Below are positions 55,252-63,880 of a stretch of DNA of 64,000 nt, piece by piece (the stretch's first letter is position 1; every line of letters begins with the position of its first letter). This stretch comes from JAEUMD01 sp050246945. Its GTDB lineage: Bacteria; Pseudomonadota; Alphaproteobacteria; Rhizobiales; Hyphomicrobiaceae. The position numbers and the translations under genes were made by a program. The stretch lies in assembly GCA_050246945.1 (NCBI GenBank), contig JBFWVC010000005.1, forward strand, positions 205,722 to 269,721, in the 5' to 3' direction. The notes under the pieces were generated by a model, which made no database searches, had not been told where the DNA came from, and was given only the letters and a program-made list of their open reading frames with translations.

Positions 55252-55452
55252 ATGCCCAAGCAGAAGACCAAGAGCGGCGCCAAGAAGCGCTTCAAGTTCA
55301 CCGCCACAGGCAAGGTCAAGGTTGCAGCTGCCGGCAAGCGCCACGGCATGATCAAGCGCACCAAGAAGTTCATCCGCAATGCACGCGGCACCATGGTGCT
55401 GAAGGACTGCGACGAGGGGCTGGTCAAGAAGTACATGCCCTACAACCGCTGA
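55252..55452 (+). CDS. rpmI: 50S ribosomal protein L35
   Basis: The 66-residue, highly basic protein (MPKQKTKSGAKKRFKFTATG, ending KKYMPYNR) is a normal-length L35 of the large subunit. GAGGAGAG precedes the ATG. It forms an operon with rplT 87 bp downstream. Confidence 0.97.
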   Translation: MPKQKTKSGAKKRFKFTATGKVKVAAAGKRHGMIKRTKKFIRNARGTMVLKDCDEGLVKKYMPYNR

Positions 55453-55539
55453 ACCGAAACGGGAACCGTCCCGTCTTCTGGCCACGCGGCATGACGTCCA
55501 TCCAACGACCGAACACCTGATTTCAAGCGGAGCATTCTC

Positions 55540-55914
55540 ATGGCACGCGTCAAGCGCGGTGTAACCGCCCACGCCAAGCACAAGAAAGTCATCAAGGCCG
55601 CCAAGGGCTACTATGGCCGCCGCAAGAACACGATCCGGGTCGCCAAGCAGGCCGTCGAAAAGGCGATGCAGTACGCCTATCGCGACCGCAAAGCCAACAA
55701 GCGCAACTTCCGCGCGCTCTGGATCCAGCGCATCAACGCCGCGGTTCGCGAGGCGACCGAAAACTCCATGACCTACGCGCGATTTATCGACGGCCTCTCC
55801 AAGGCCGGCATCCAGATCGATCGCAAGGTCCTGGCCGACATCGCCGTGCGCGATGAGGCCGCGTTCAAAGCGCTCGTCGATCAGGCTGCCGCCGCCGTCA
55901 AGAAGGCGGCCTGA
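55540..55914 (+). CDS. rplT: 50S ribosomal protein L20
   Basis: The 124-residue protein (MARVKRGVTAHAKHKKVIKA, RDRKANKRNFRALWIQRINA) is a complete L20, which binds 23S rRNA early in large-subunit assembly. It follows rpmI as in most bacteria. A CCCCTCGCGC/GCGCGGGG hairpin follows its stop. Confidence 0.97.
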   Translation: MARVKRGVTAHAKHKKVIKAAKGYYGRRKNTIRVAKQAVEKAMQYAYRDRKANKRNFRALWIQRINAAVREATENSMTYARFIDGLSKAGIQIDRKVLADIAVRDEAAFKALVDQAAAAVKKAA

Positions 55915-56130
55915 CGCGCCGCCCCTCGCGCAGTGCGCGGGGACAAGCCAGCGCAGAGATCGGTAACTGCTCCCGTATCAACGTCGGGACCTCTGCGCGG
56001 CAGCCCTGCCGGCGCTGAGATCCTGTGCCCGTACTCGACACCTCCTTCTGCAGGCGATCGAACTGCATCGCTGACAAAGCGGATGGGATCGAGCACGGTC
56101 CTCGCCAGATGACATGCGGAACCGATCGAC
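55915..56130 (+). promoter_or_regulatory. rplT-pheS intergenic leader
   Basis: The 216-bp interval begins with a hairpin (CCCC-CGCGC / GCGCGGGG, about 55921-55942) without a T-run. I found no Phe-rich leader peptide, so classical attenuation of pheS is not supported. No other gene is seen. Confidence 0.35.
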
Positions 56131-57198
56131 ATGACCACCACCGACCTCAATTCCCTCGAACAGGACCTGCTGGCCGAAATCGAGACTGCCGGAACGCTCG
56201 ACGTGCTCGAGCAGGTGCGCATCTCCGTACTAGGCAAGAAGGGCCGTGTGTCCGAGCTGATGCAGACCCTCGGCAAGCTGCCGCCTGAGGAGCGCAAGAC
56301 GTTCGGCCAGTCGGTCAACGCCGTCAAGACGCGTGTCAGCGAGGCCCTCGAAACCCGCAAGGCCACGCTCGAGGAAGCAGAACTGGAGCAGCGGCTCGCC
56401 ACCGAGCGCGCCGACATCACGCTGCCCGTCCGCCGCGGCCCGGAAGCCGAAGGACGCATCCATCCCGTCTCGCAGGTGATGGACGAACTGGCCGAGATCT
56501 TCGCCGACATGGGCTTCTCGATTGCCGAAGGACCCGACATCGAGACTGAAGACTACAACTTCACCAGGCTTAATATTCCAGCCGAGCACCCATCGCGCCA
56601 GGACCACGACACGTTCTATTTCGACGCTGGAGGCCCCGGCGAGCGTCTCTTGCTGCGCACGCATACCTCGCCGGTGCAGATCCGCACGATGCTGAAGCAG
56701 AAGCCGCCCATCCGCATCATCGCTCCGGGCCGCGTCTACCGCTGCGACAGCGACCAGACCCACACACCGATGTTCCATCAGATCGAGGCGTTGGTGATCG
56801 ATGAAGAAACACATATGGGCCACCTGAAGTGGACCATCGAGGAGATGTGCCGCGCCTTCTTCGAAACCGATGTGAAGATGCGCCTGCGGGCGTCCTACTT
56901 CCCCTTCACCGAGCCGTCGGCCGAGATCGACATTGCCGCCGACGTGATCGGCAAGCCCGGTCAATGGCTGGAGATCGGCGGCTGCGGCATGGTCCACCCG
57001 AATGTGCTCCGCAACTGCGGCATCGACCCTGAAAAGTATCAGGGCTTCGCGTTCGGTATGGGTATCGACCGAATGGCGATGCTGAAGTACGGCTTGCCCG
57101 ATCTGCGCGCCTTCTTCAGCGGTGATCTGAAGTGGCTCAAGCACTACGGCTTCTCGGTGCTCGACATTCCCGGCCTCGCCGCGGGTTTATCGTCGTGA
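56131..57198 (+). CDS. pheS: Phenylalanine-tRNA ligase alpha subunit
   Basis: The 355-residue catalytic subunit charges tRNA-Phe. It has an N-terminal coiled-coil arm (about residues 1-90), motif 2 in RIIAPGRVYRCDSDQTHTPM and motif 3 in GFAFGMGIDRMAMLKYG. All class II motifs are intact. The ATG at 56131 is preceded by GCGGAAC. Unusually, pheT does not follow directly: two unrelated genes intervene. Confidence 0.97.
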   Translation: MTTTDLNSLEQDLLAEIETAGTLDVLEQVRISVLGKKGRVSELMQTLGKLPPEERKTFGQSVNAVKTRVSEALETRKATLEEAELEQRLATERADITLPVRRGPEAEGRIHPVSQVMDELAEIFADMGFSIAEGPDIETEDYNFTRLNIPAEHPSRQDHDTFYFDAGGPGERLLLRTHTSPVQIRTMLKQKPPIRIIAPGRVYRCDSDQTHTPMFHQIEALVIDEETHMGHLKWTIEEMCRAFFETDVKMRLRASYFPFTEPSAEIDIAADVIGKPGQWLEIGGCGMVHPNVLRNCGIDPEKYQGFAFGMGIDRMAMLKYGLPDLRAFFSGDLKWLKHYGFSVLDIPGLAAGLSS

Positions 57199-57236
57199 CG
57201 CGGGTCCCGATTGCGCAATACCCATGGAGTACCCGG

Positions 57237-57698
57237 ATGGGCTCGACCCAACGCCTCATCGCAATGATCGCCATCACGGCGGCAATGATGATCGCCTCGC
57301 TTGCACCTGCTTCGGTTGCGGCGGCAGAGCAGGCAGCCGACGCGCGCCAGGAGATCGTTCTGGATCCTGCCGAGCGCGCATTCGTTCTGGCAGAGATGCG
57401 CGGGTTCCTCCAGAGCGTGGAAGGCATCGTCGCCGCATTGGCAAGCGGGAAGCTGACGGAGGCCGAGGCACCTGCTGCCAAGAGCGGCATGACTGTTACC
57501 CACTCAGTTCCGCCTACGCTGCCCAGGAAGCTCCCCAGGGAATTCATGATGATGGGACACGCGACACATCAAGCCTTCGACGCGCTGGCAGAGGAGGCCA
57601 GGAGCATAGGTGACAATGCTGTCATCTTGAAGCAGCTCGAGCAGATCCTCAACACCTGCAACACCTGCCATTCGTCTTATCGCCTGTCAGGCGGATGA
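57237..57698 (+). CDS. Cytochrome c'-like (class II) haem protein
   Basis: The 153-residue product has a signal peptide (RLIAMIAITAAMMIASLAPA, cleaved near VAAA/EQ). It has a helical body and a C-terminal haem-attachment site NTCNTCHSSYRLSGG (CxxCH), the position typical of class II cytochromes. It would be periplasmic. The ATG at 57237 has GGAG 7 bases upstream; a GTG overlapping the pheS stop is the alternative. MMMGHATHQAFDALAEEA may hold residues near the haem. It interrupts the pheS-pheT pair. Confidence 0.8.
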   Translation: MGSTQRLIAMIAITAAMMIASLAPASVAAAEQAADARQEIVLDPAERAFVLAEMRGFLQSVEGIVAALASGKLTEAEAPAAKSGMTVTHSVPPTLPRKLPREFMMMGHATHQAFDALAEEARSIGDNAVILKQLEQILNTCNTCHSSYRLSGG

Positions 57699-57738
57699 CG
57701 AAGGCGGAGCCGAACTTCAGTACGAGCAATGTCAGATC

Positions 57739-58290
57739 ATGCTGCTGTTCCCCATAGACATGACGATCCCCGTGATCCTCTGCATCGCGCTGACGCTCGC
57801 CATGACTGCGGCCGCGGTGTGGACCTGGTTCTATCACGACAGCAAGCACCGCGACCTCGACAGCTGGATCGAGTACGGCTTCTCGCGCGACACACTGCGC
57901 CACGTGCTCATCTACTATCGCTCGATGGGCATCTCGATGCTCGTTTTCTACATCCTGTTTGTGTTGAGCTGCCTGCTCTTGCAGGCCGAAGGCAAGGAGA
58001 TCTTCGTCAGCGCCCGTGGCGAACCGGTGAGTGGCGGCCCCATCGCCACCGCCTTCTTCGCACTCGACCTTGTGCTGCGCGGTGGCTTCTTCGACATCAT
58101 GGAACACTTCGAGCTGTCGGTGAGCGCGGTCTACATGAACCGCGCTATGCGATGGTTCGTCTTGTACTGCTTCGTTTTTCGCATGTACTACGGCCTCACT
58201 CTGATCCGCATTGCCGTTTCCTTCGTCTGGATTTGGGCCAAGCTCTACGCCGCGCGAAAACAGCATGGCACGGACCGCAACGCAACGTGA
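57739..58290 (+). CDS. Membrane protein of unknown function
   Basis: The 183-residue protein has about four hydrophobic segments (IPVILCIALTLAMTAAAVW, GISMLVFYILFVLSCLLL, IATAFFALDLVLRGGFFDIM and WFVLYCFVFRMYYGLTLIRI). It has a conserved-looking cytosolic or periplasmic loop, YHDSKHRDLDSWIEYGFSRD. No family is recognised. It sits 40 bp after the cytochrome gene and 91 bp before pheT, so the two probably travel together within the pheS-pheT unit. Its role next to a c-type cytochrome is unknown. Confidence 0.6.
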   Translation: MLLFPIDMTIPVILCIALTLAMTAAAVWTWFYHDSKHRDLDSWIEYGFSRDTLRHVLIYYRSMGISMLVFYILFVLSCLLLQAEGKEIFVSARGEPVSGGPIATAFFALDLVLRGGFFDIMEHFELSVSAVYMNRAMRWFVLYCFVFRMYYGLTLIRIAVSFVWIWAKLYAARKQHGTDRNAT

Positions 58291-58381
58291 CGGACATGGG
58301 CAATGCCGTCGGTGCACGCCGCGCCACGGATTTGAATGAAATTGGACCGCCCTTGCAGGGCATCAACAGGAAACACGCCGG

Positions 58382-60820
58382 ATGAAATTCACGCTCTCCT
58401 GGCTCAAGGACCACCTGGAAACCGATGCCTCCCTGGAGGAGATCGAAAGAACGCTGTCCGCCATCGGTCTTGAGGTCGAGGGCATCGAGAACCCCGCTGC
58501 AAAGCTGGGCGCCTTTACCATCGCGCGCGTCGTCGAGGCAAAACAGCACCCGAACGCGGACCGGCTGCGCGTGCTCCAGGTCGAGATCGAGAAGGGCAAG
58601 GCGCCGATGGAGGTCGTCTGCGGCGCACCCAATGCGCGTGCTGGAATGCTTGGCGTGTTCGCACCTCTCGGCACCTACATACCCGGTTCCGGTATCACGC
58701 TGGAGAAGAAACCCGTGCGCGGCATCGTCTCCAACGGCATGATGTGTTCTGCGGCCGAGTTGGAACTCGCCAACGACAGCGAAGGCATCATCGAAGTGGA
58801 TGTCGGCCTGGCCGACAAGGTCGGCACGCGCTACATCGACGCCCTCGGACTGGACGATCCCGTCATCGACGTCTCGCTGACACCCAACCGCCCCGACTGC
58901 ACCGGTGTGCGAGGCATTGCCCGCGATCTCGCCGCCGCAGGCCTCGGCAAGCTCAAGCCGCTGCGCAGGTTGGGAACGGTCGAGGGAGCCGATCCCTGCC
59001 CGATCGACATCGCGCTGGAATTCTCCGAAGACACCGCAGACGCCTGCCCCGTGTTCGCAGGACGCTTCGTGAAAGGCGTCAAGAACGGCCCGTCACCCGC
59101 ATGGATGCAGCAGCGCCTCAAGGCCGTCGGTCTTCGCCCCATCAACACGCTTGTCGATGTGACCAACTACATTTCGTACGACCTCGGCCGCCCGCTGCAC
59201 GTCTATGACGCAGACAAGCTGAAGGGTGCCATCCGCGCGCGACTGGGCAAGAGCGGCGAGAGCTTCCTCGGCCTCGATGGAAAGACCTATGAGACGGACG
59301 AAACGATGTGCGTCATCGCGGACGACAGCGGCCCGCTCGGTCTGGGCGGCATCATGGGCGGCGAAGAAACAGGCTCGACCGAGGAAACCACCAACGTCCT
59401 GATCGAAAGCGCATGGTTCGATCCGGTGCGCACCACGATGACCGGCCGCAAGACAGGGTTGCTCACGGACGCGCGCTATCGCTTCGAGCGAGGCGTCGAT
59501 CCTCAGTCAGTATTGCCGGGCCTCGATCTCGCGACGGACCTGATAATCGGAAACTGCGGCGGAATACCCTCCAAGGCCAAGGTCGCCGGCGAAGCGCCCG
59601 ATCCCAGGCACAAGATCGCCTTCAACCCCGATCGGGTGACAGCACTCTCTGGACTTGACGTCCCCGGCTCGGAGATCAAGCGTATCCTGGATGCCCTCGG
59701 CTTCATGATCTCGGCCAAGGGCAAGGGAGGAATACTGGAAATCACCGTACCGAGCTGGCGCCCGGACGTTCATGGCCCCGCCGACCTTGTCGAAGAAGTC
59801 GTGCGCATCGTCGGCATAGACAAGGTTCCTTCCACGCCATTGCCGCGCCCCGCAGGCGTTGCGCGCCCTGTGCTGACCGAGTTGCAGCGACGCGTCCGCC
59901 GCGCGCGTCGCACACTCGCCGCACGCGGGCTTGTCGAGGCGGTCACGTTCTCGTTCATCCCCAAACGCGAAGCGGAACTCTTCGGCGGCGGAGACGACGC
60001 GCTGGACCTGTCGAACCCGATCTCGGTCGAAATGTCCTCGATGCGGCCCTCGCTCTTGCCGGGCCTGCTCTCCGCGACACAACGCAACGCCAACCGCGGC
60101 ATTGCCGACGTAGCGCTGTTCGAACTGGGCCAAGCCTACCGCGGTACGAGGGCCGAGGATCAGTATGTCTCCGCTTCCGGCATCCGAACCGCCACCGCGC
60201 ACGCCGCGGGGGCTGGGCGACACTGGTCGGGCCATGCCGCACGCGTCGATCTGTTCGACGCCAAGGCCGATGCACTCTCCGTGCTCGAAGCGCTTGGCAT
60301 AGATGCCGGCAAGGTGCAGGTCACGCGCGATGCGCCCGCCTGCTATCACCCGGGCCGCTCGGGCACGCTGCGGATGGGCCCAAAGATGGTGCTCGCGCAA
60401 TTTGGAGAGCTTCATCCGCGCACGCTCGCCGCGCTCCATATGGAGGGGCCGGCAGTCGCGTTCGAGGTGTTCCTCGACAATCTGCCTCCGGAGAAGCGCA
60501 AATCCCGCGCACGCACGCCGATCGAGGAAAGCGATCTGATGGCGCTCACGCGCGACTTCGCCTTCATCCTTGATCGCGGGGTCGCCGCATCGGATGTCGT
60601 GCGCGCTGCGCAAGGTGCGGACAAGTCGCTCATTCGCAACGTTGCGGTATTCGACATATTCGAAGGCGGCAAGCTCGCAGAGGAGGGCAAGAAATCGCTC
60701 GCCATCGAGGTTACGCTGCAGCCGACAACTCAAACCCTGACGGAAAAGGAGATCGAAGCCGTCTCCGACAAGATCATCGCAGCCGTATCCAAGGCGACCG
60801 GTGGCGAGATCCGCGGCTGA
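58382..60820 (+). CDS. pheT: Phenylalanine-tRNA ligase beta subunit
   Basis: The 812-residue subunit pairs with PheS as (alpha-beta)2. It shows the N-terminal tRNA-binding domain (about residues 40-150; HPNADRLRVLQVEIEKG, VVCGAPNARAGM), the editing B3/B4 domain (GRFVKGVKNGPSPAWMQQRL, NTLVDVTNYI), the B5 and synthetase-like core (MSSMRPSLLPGLLSATQRN), and the C-terminal anticodon-binding domain (LTRDFAFILDRGVAASDVV). It is intact and of normal length. Confidence 0.97.
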   Translation: MKFTLSWLKDHLETDASLEEIERTLSAIGLEVEGIENPAAKLGAFTIARVVEAKQHPNADRLRVLQVEIEKGKAPMEVVCGAPNARAGMLGVFAPLGTYIPGSGITLEKKPVRGIVSNGMMCSAAELELANDSEGIIEVDVGLADKVGTRYIDALGLDDPVIDVSLTPNRPDCTGVRGIARDLAAAGLGKLKPLRRLGTVEGADPCPIDIALEFSEDTADACPVFAGRFVKGVKNGPSPAWMQQRLKAVGLRPINTLVDVTNYISYDLGRPLHVYDADKLKGAIRARLGKSGESFLGLDGKTYETDETMCVIADDSGPLGLGGIMGGEETGSTEETTNVLIESAWFDPVRTTMTGRKTGLLTDARYRFERGVDPQSVLPGLDLATDLIIGNCGGIPSKAKVAGEAPDPRHKIAFNPDRVTALSGLDVPGSEIKRILDALGFMISAKGKGGILEITVPSWRPDVHGPADLVEEVVRIVGIDKVPSTPLPRPAGVARPVLTELQRRVRRARRTLAARGLVEAVTFSFIPKREAELFGGGDDALDLSNPISVEMSSMRPSLLPGLLSATQRNANRGIADVALFELGQAYRGTRAEDQYVSASGIRTATAHAAGAGRHWSGHAARVDLFDAKADALSVLEALGIDAGKVQVTRDAPACYHPGRSGTLRMGPKMVLAQFGELHPRTLAALHMEGPAVAFEVFLDNLPPEKRKSRARTPIEESDLMALTRDFAFILDRGVAASDVVRAAQGADKSLIRNVAVFDIFEGGKLAEEGKKSLAIEVTLQPTTQTLTEKEIEAVSDKIIAAVSKATGGEIRG

Positions 60821-60986
60821 TAGCCGATCTACGGCGCACTCGGATATACGCCGCGCGCAACGTGACAAGCCCAGTGCTGCGACGGCCCGACGTCATTGTG
60901 GGCGCAGGCGACCGAAAGTGCTATGTCACGCGGTGCGGGACTCTGCTGATTTTGTGGGAGTTCCCACCTGAAGAAGAAGGACCGCA

Positions 60987-62348
60987 ATGGTACGCGCGCA
61001 AAAACGTCCCGATCCGGCGCTCCCCTCCATTTCCGCCCCCGACCTGCACCAGATCGTCGTCGTTGGTGGCGGTGCCGGCGGACTGGAGCTTGCCACCCAG
61101 CTGGGCAACAAGCTTGGACGCAAGGGCAATGCTGGCGTCACCTTGATCGATAGGGCGCGCACGCACATTTGGAAGCCATTGCTGCACGAGATCGCCGCCG
61201 GCTCCATGGATGTGGGTCGCAACGAACTCGACTATCTCGCCCAGGCGCATTGGCACGGCTTCCGCTACCGCTATGGCGAGTTGACCGGCCTCGATCGCAC
61301 CCAGAAACTGGTGCACTTGGCGGCAACTTTCGACGAGGACGGCCGCCCGATCACGCCCGAGCGCTCGATCAAGTACGACACTCTCGTCATCGCTATTGGC
61401 AGCGTTTCCAACGATTTCGGCACCCCCGGAGTGAAAGAAAACGCCGTCATGCTCGACACGCCGGACCAGGCAGAACGGTTCAACCGACGTCTCATCAATG
61501 CATGTATCCGCGCCCATGCACAAACGGAGCCGATCCGGCCCGGCCAGTTGCACGTCACGATCATCGGCGCCGGCGCGACGGGCACGGAATTATCGGCCGA
61601 GCTGCACCGCACCGTGCGTGGCGTGATCGCCTACGGCCTCGACCGCATCGATGCCCAGAAGGATATCAAGATCACCTTGATCGAGGCAGCGCCGCGGATC
61701 GTTCCGGCCCTGCCAGAGCGGCTATCGCAGTCGACCGCCAAGATTCTGACCGACCTGGGAGTCGACATTCGCACCGATGCCCGCGTCACGGAAGTCACGC
61801 CGGAAGGGGTCAAGCTAGCCTCGGGCGACTTCATTCCCTCCGAGCTGGTGGTCTGGGCGGCCGGTGTCAAAGGCCCCTCTGTCCTTGCCAATCTGGACGG
61901 CCTCGAGGTCAGCCGTTCCAATCAGCTGATTGTCCGCCCAACGCTACAGACCACGAGGGACGACAGCATCTTCGCTCTCGGTGACTGCGCATATCTGGTG
62001 CCCGAAGGAGCGGACACTCCAATCCCCCCGCGCGCCCAGGCGGCACACCAGATGGCCTCGCATGTGTTGGACAATATTCGGCGCCGCATGCAAGGCGAGC
62101 CACTGAAGGATTTCAAGTATCGGGATTTCGGTTCGCTTGTCTCTCTCGGCGATTACTCGACTGTCGGAAACCTCATGGGCTTTATCTCCGGACGCTCGAT
62201 GATGATCGAGGGCATGTTTGCAAAGCTGATGTACCGCTCGCTCTACAAGATGCACTTGATAGCGTTGCATGGCTTCATCAAGGTCGCACTCGACTCGCTC
62301 TCCCAGTTCCTCACGCGCCGCACCGAACCGCACGTCAAATTGCACTGA
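60987..62348 (+). CDS. ndh: Type II NADH dehydrogenase (NDH-2)
   Basis: The 453-residue flavoprotein oxidises NADH and reduces quinone without pumping protons. It has an FAD-binding Rossmann motif VVVGGGAGGLELATQLG, a second NADH-binding motif VTIIGAGATGTELSAELH, and FALGDCAYLVPEG closing the FAD site. C-terminal amphipathic helices (MYRSLYKMHLIALHGFIKVA) attach it to the membrane. Upstream AAGAAGGACC is a good ribosome site for the ATG at 60987. A sulfide:quinone reductase is less likely because the redox Cys pair is absent. Confidence 0.9.
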   Translation: MVRAQKRPDPALPSISAPDLHQIVVVGGGAGGLELATQLGNKLGRKGNAGVTLIDRARTHIWKPLLHEIAAGSMDVGRNELDYLAQAHWHGFRYRYGELTGLDRTQKLVHLAATFDEDGRPITPERSIKYDTLVIAIGSVSNDFGTPGVKENAVMLDTPDQAERFNRRLINACIRAHAQTEPIRPGQLHVTIIGAGATGTELSAELHRTVRGVIAYGLDRIDAQKDIKITLIEAAPRIVPALPERLSQSTAKILTDLGVDIRTDARVTEVTPEGVKLASGDFIPSELVVWAAGVKGPSVLANLDGLEVSRSNQLIVRPTLQTTRDDSIFALGDCAYLVPEGADTPIPPRAQAAHQMASHVLDNIRRRMQGEPLKDFKYRDFGSLVSLGDYSTVGNLMGFISGRSMMIEGMFAKLMYRSLYKMHLIALHGFIKVALDSLSQFLTRRTEPHVKLH

Positions 62349-62360
62349 TCGCCGGCTCAT

Positions 62361-62435
62361 GCTTGGCCGAAGTGTGATGCGGTTCGGCGCGAAAAACCCG
62401 CTCGAAACAAATGACCTGATCGGCAGCATGCTACC
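62361..62435. repeat. Degenerate GAGCATG repeat copy
   Basis: ATGCTTGGCCGAAGTGTGAT, then GCGGTTCGGCGCGAAAAAC and CAGCATGCTACC follow the same order as the better copies but are diverged. It lies between convergent ndh and the AEC permease. Confidence 0.5.
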
Positions 62436-62500
62436 TTGAAGCGTTGGCTCGAACGAACCGTGTCGGACCGGCACGGCGGCCCTGAGCCGCTCATCGACCC

Positions 62501-63436
62501 TCAGCCGATCACCGCACGCGTGATTTCGATCGCGAGTGGAATGGTGAGGAAGCACAATAACGTCTGCATCGTCACGATCGTCGCAGCAAGCGGGGCGTCG
62601 CCACCCATCTGTCGCGCAAGCGCATAGGACGATGTGGCGGTCGCCGCCGATCCGTAGATCATCGCCACGCTGGCCGGCACGAGGCCGAGCCCGAACATCT
62701 GCGCCAGCAGGAGGATTACGAGAGGAAAGACAACCATTTTGCCCGCCGTTGCCACCGCAATCGGTGGGATGGACGCGCGCAGACCATCAAGGCGGATCGC
62801 AGCACCGATCGACAACAGAACCATCGGCAGGGCCGCACGGCCGAGCAGGTCCGTCATGTCGTGCAGGACCGGCACCTTTCCGACGCTGGCGAAGTTGAAC
62901 AGCAGCCCAATGCCCACGGCGATTAGCAGCGGATTGCGGACGATGTCACGGACGATGGCCCGGCCGAGGCTAGGCGAGGTGGACTTGTTCCGGTGCAGCA
63001 TGACCATCGTCACCACCACCGCGATGTTGGTGATTGGAATAAGGATTGACGATGCCAGATATGCGCTCGCCTGCCCTGTTGCCCCGAAAAGTCGCTCCGT
63101 CGCAGCAAGCGCAATGAACGTGTTGTGTCTTGATGCCCCCTGTACGACCGAACTTGCCACCGGCCCAGGGAAACCCATCAGCAATGACACGACGAGAGCG
63201 AACAGAAAGGCTGCGACAAACCCACCCGTGACCACGATGGCATAAGGCCCAACGAACCCTGCCGACAGTTCCATCGTCGAGATCTTGTTGAACAGCAGGG
63301 AAGGCAGCAGGACCCAGTACGCCACGCGGTCTACGCCACCCCAGAATTCAGGATGATCGACCACTGTGCGGCGTATGACGTGACCGGCGAGAACCAGCGC
63401 GAAGACCGGCGCAATTGCGGCAAATACGGTTGTCAG
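62501..63436 (-). CDS. AEC (auxin efflux carrier) family permease
   Basis: This ten-helix transporter has LLPSLLFNKIST in the first half and a repeated helix set in the second (MIYGSAATATSSYALARQMG). The first standard start codon, GTG at 63364, would delete the first helix. The same frame continues upstream as TTVFAAIAPVFALVLAGHVI and begins at a CTG (63434-63436) with AAGGGG 7 bases before it. That gives 311 residues, the usual family length. AEC members export organic acids or other anions; the substrate is unknown. Confidence 0.8.
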   Translation of the reverse strand: MTTVFAAIAPVFALVLAGHVIRRTVVDHPEFWGGVDRVAYWVLLPSLLFNKISTMELSAGFVGPYAIVVTGGFVAAFLFALVVSLLMGFPGPVASSVVQGASRHNTFIALAATERLFGATGQASAYLASSILIPITNIAVVVTMVMLHRNKSTSPSLGRAIVRDIVRNPLLIAVGIGLLFNFASVGKVPVLHDMTDLLGRAALPMVLLSIGAAIRLDGLRASIPPIAVATAGKMVVFPLVILLLAQMFGLGLVPASVAMIYGSAATATSSYALARQMGGDAPLAATIVTMQTLLCFLTIPLAIEITRAVIG

Positions 63437-63624
63437 TGGTGCGCCCCTTGATGTGCTGGCAGGAATTTGCGGTAAGAACCGACCGCCGCAGCGATCCTAC
63501 GCCGCGCAGGACCGAGTGGGAAGCTGACTGATGGTGCAGCCTCGTACGCAGGCTTTCGTTCGCCGCGCCGCGCCACTGTCTGCGCCTGCCCCGACCTTGA
63601 AGTCCACGTTCCGGAACCCGGCTA

Positions 63625-63725
63625 AAGCATGTTTAGCTGAAGTGTTCAGCGGTTCAGCGTGAAAAACATGCACAAAACAGAAGCCTGGATCAGGTTCATG
63701 TTTCCATAAGCCACGAACACGATCG
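63625..63725. repeat. Dispersed GAGCATG repeat copy
   Basis: AAGCATGTTTAGCTGAAGTG, then CAGCGGTTCAGCGTGAAAAA and TTCATGTTTCC-ATAAGCC-ACGAACACGATC match the copies at 27682 and 39075. It lies 13 bp before a CTAG-bounded element. Confidence 0.75.
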
Positions 63726-63737
63726 AGCGTCCGGACC

Positions 63738-63880
63738 CTGGTGTTCTGGACCTGACGGTTGTTGGCCAGGCGAAGGTCGTCAAACGTCAGTCGATCCAGA
63801 ACACAAACCAAAAAACTAGGTTTCGGGGCTGACGCGCAGGTGCCCAACAGGGAACCAAGCGTCAGAGTCGGAGCACTAGG
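63738..63880. repeat. CTAG-bounded two-hairpin element, copy 6
   Basis: This full 143-bp copy has left end CCTGG and right end CACTAGG, with an internal CTAG. Its right CTAG contains the stop codon (minus strand) of the transposase gene that runs off the window edge. The right boundary is therefore a junction with an insertion sequence. Confidence 0.85.

Noticed and set aside
59507..60868. 453-codon minus-strand frame opposite pheT
   Set aside because: Antisense shadow; pheT motifs on the plus strand are complete.
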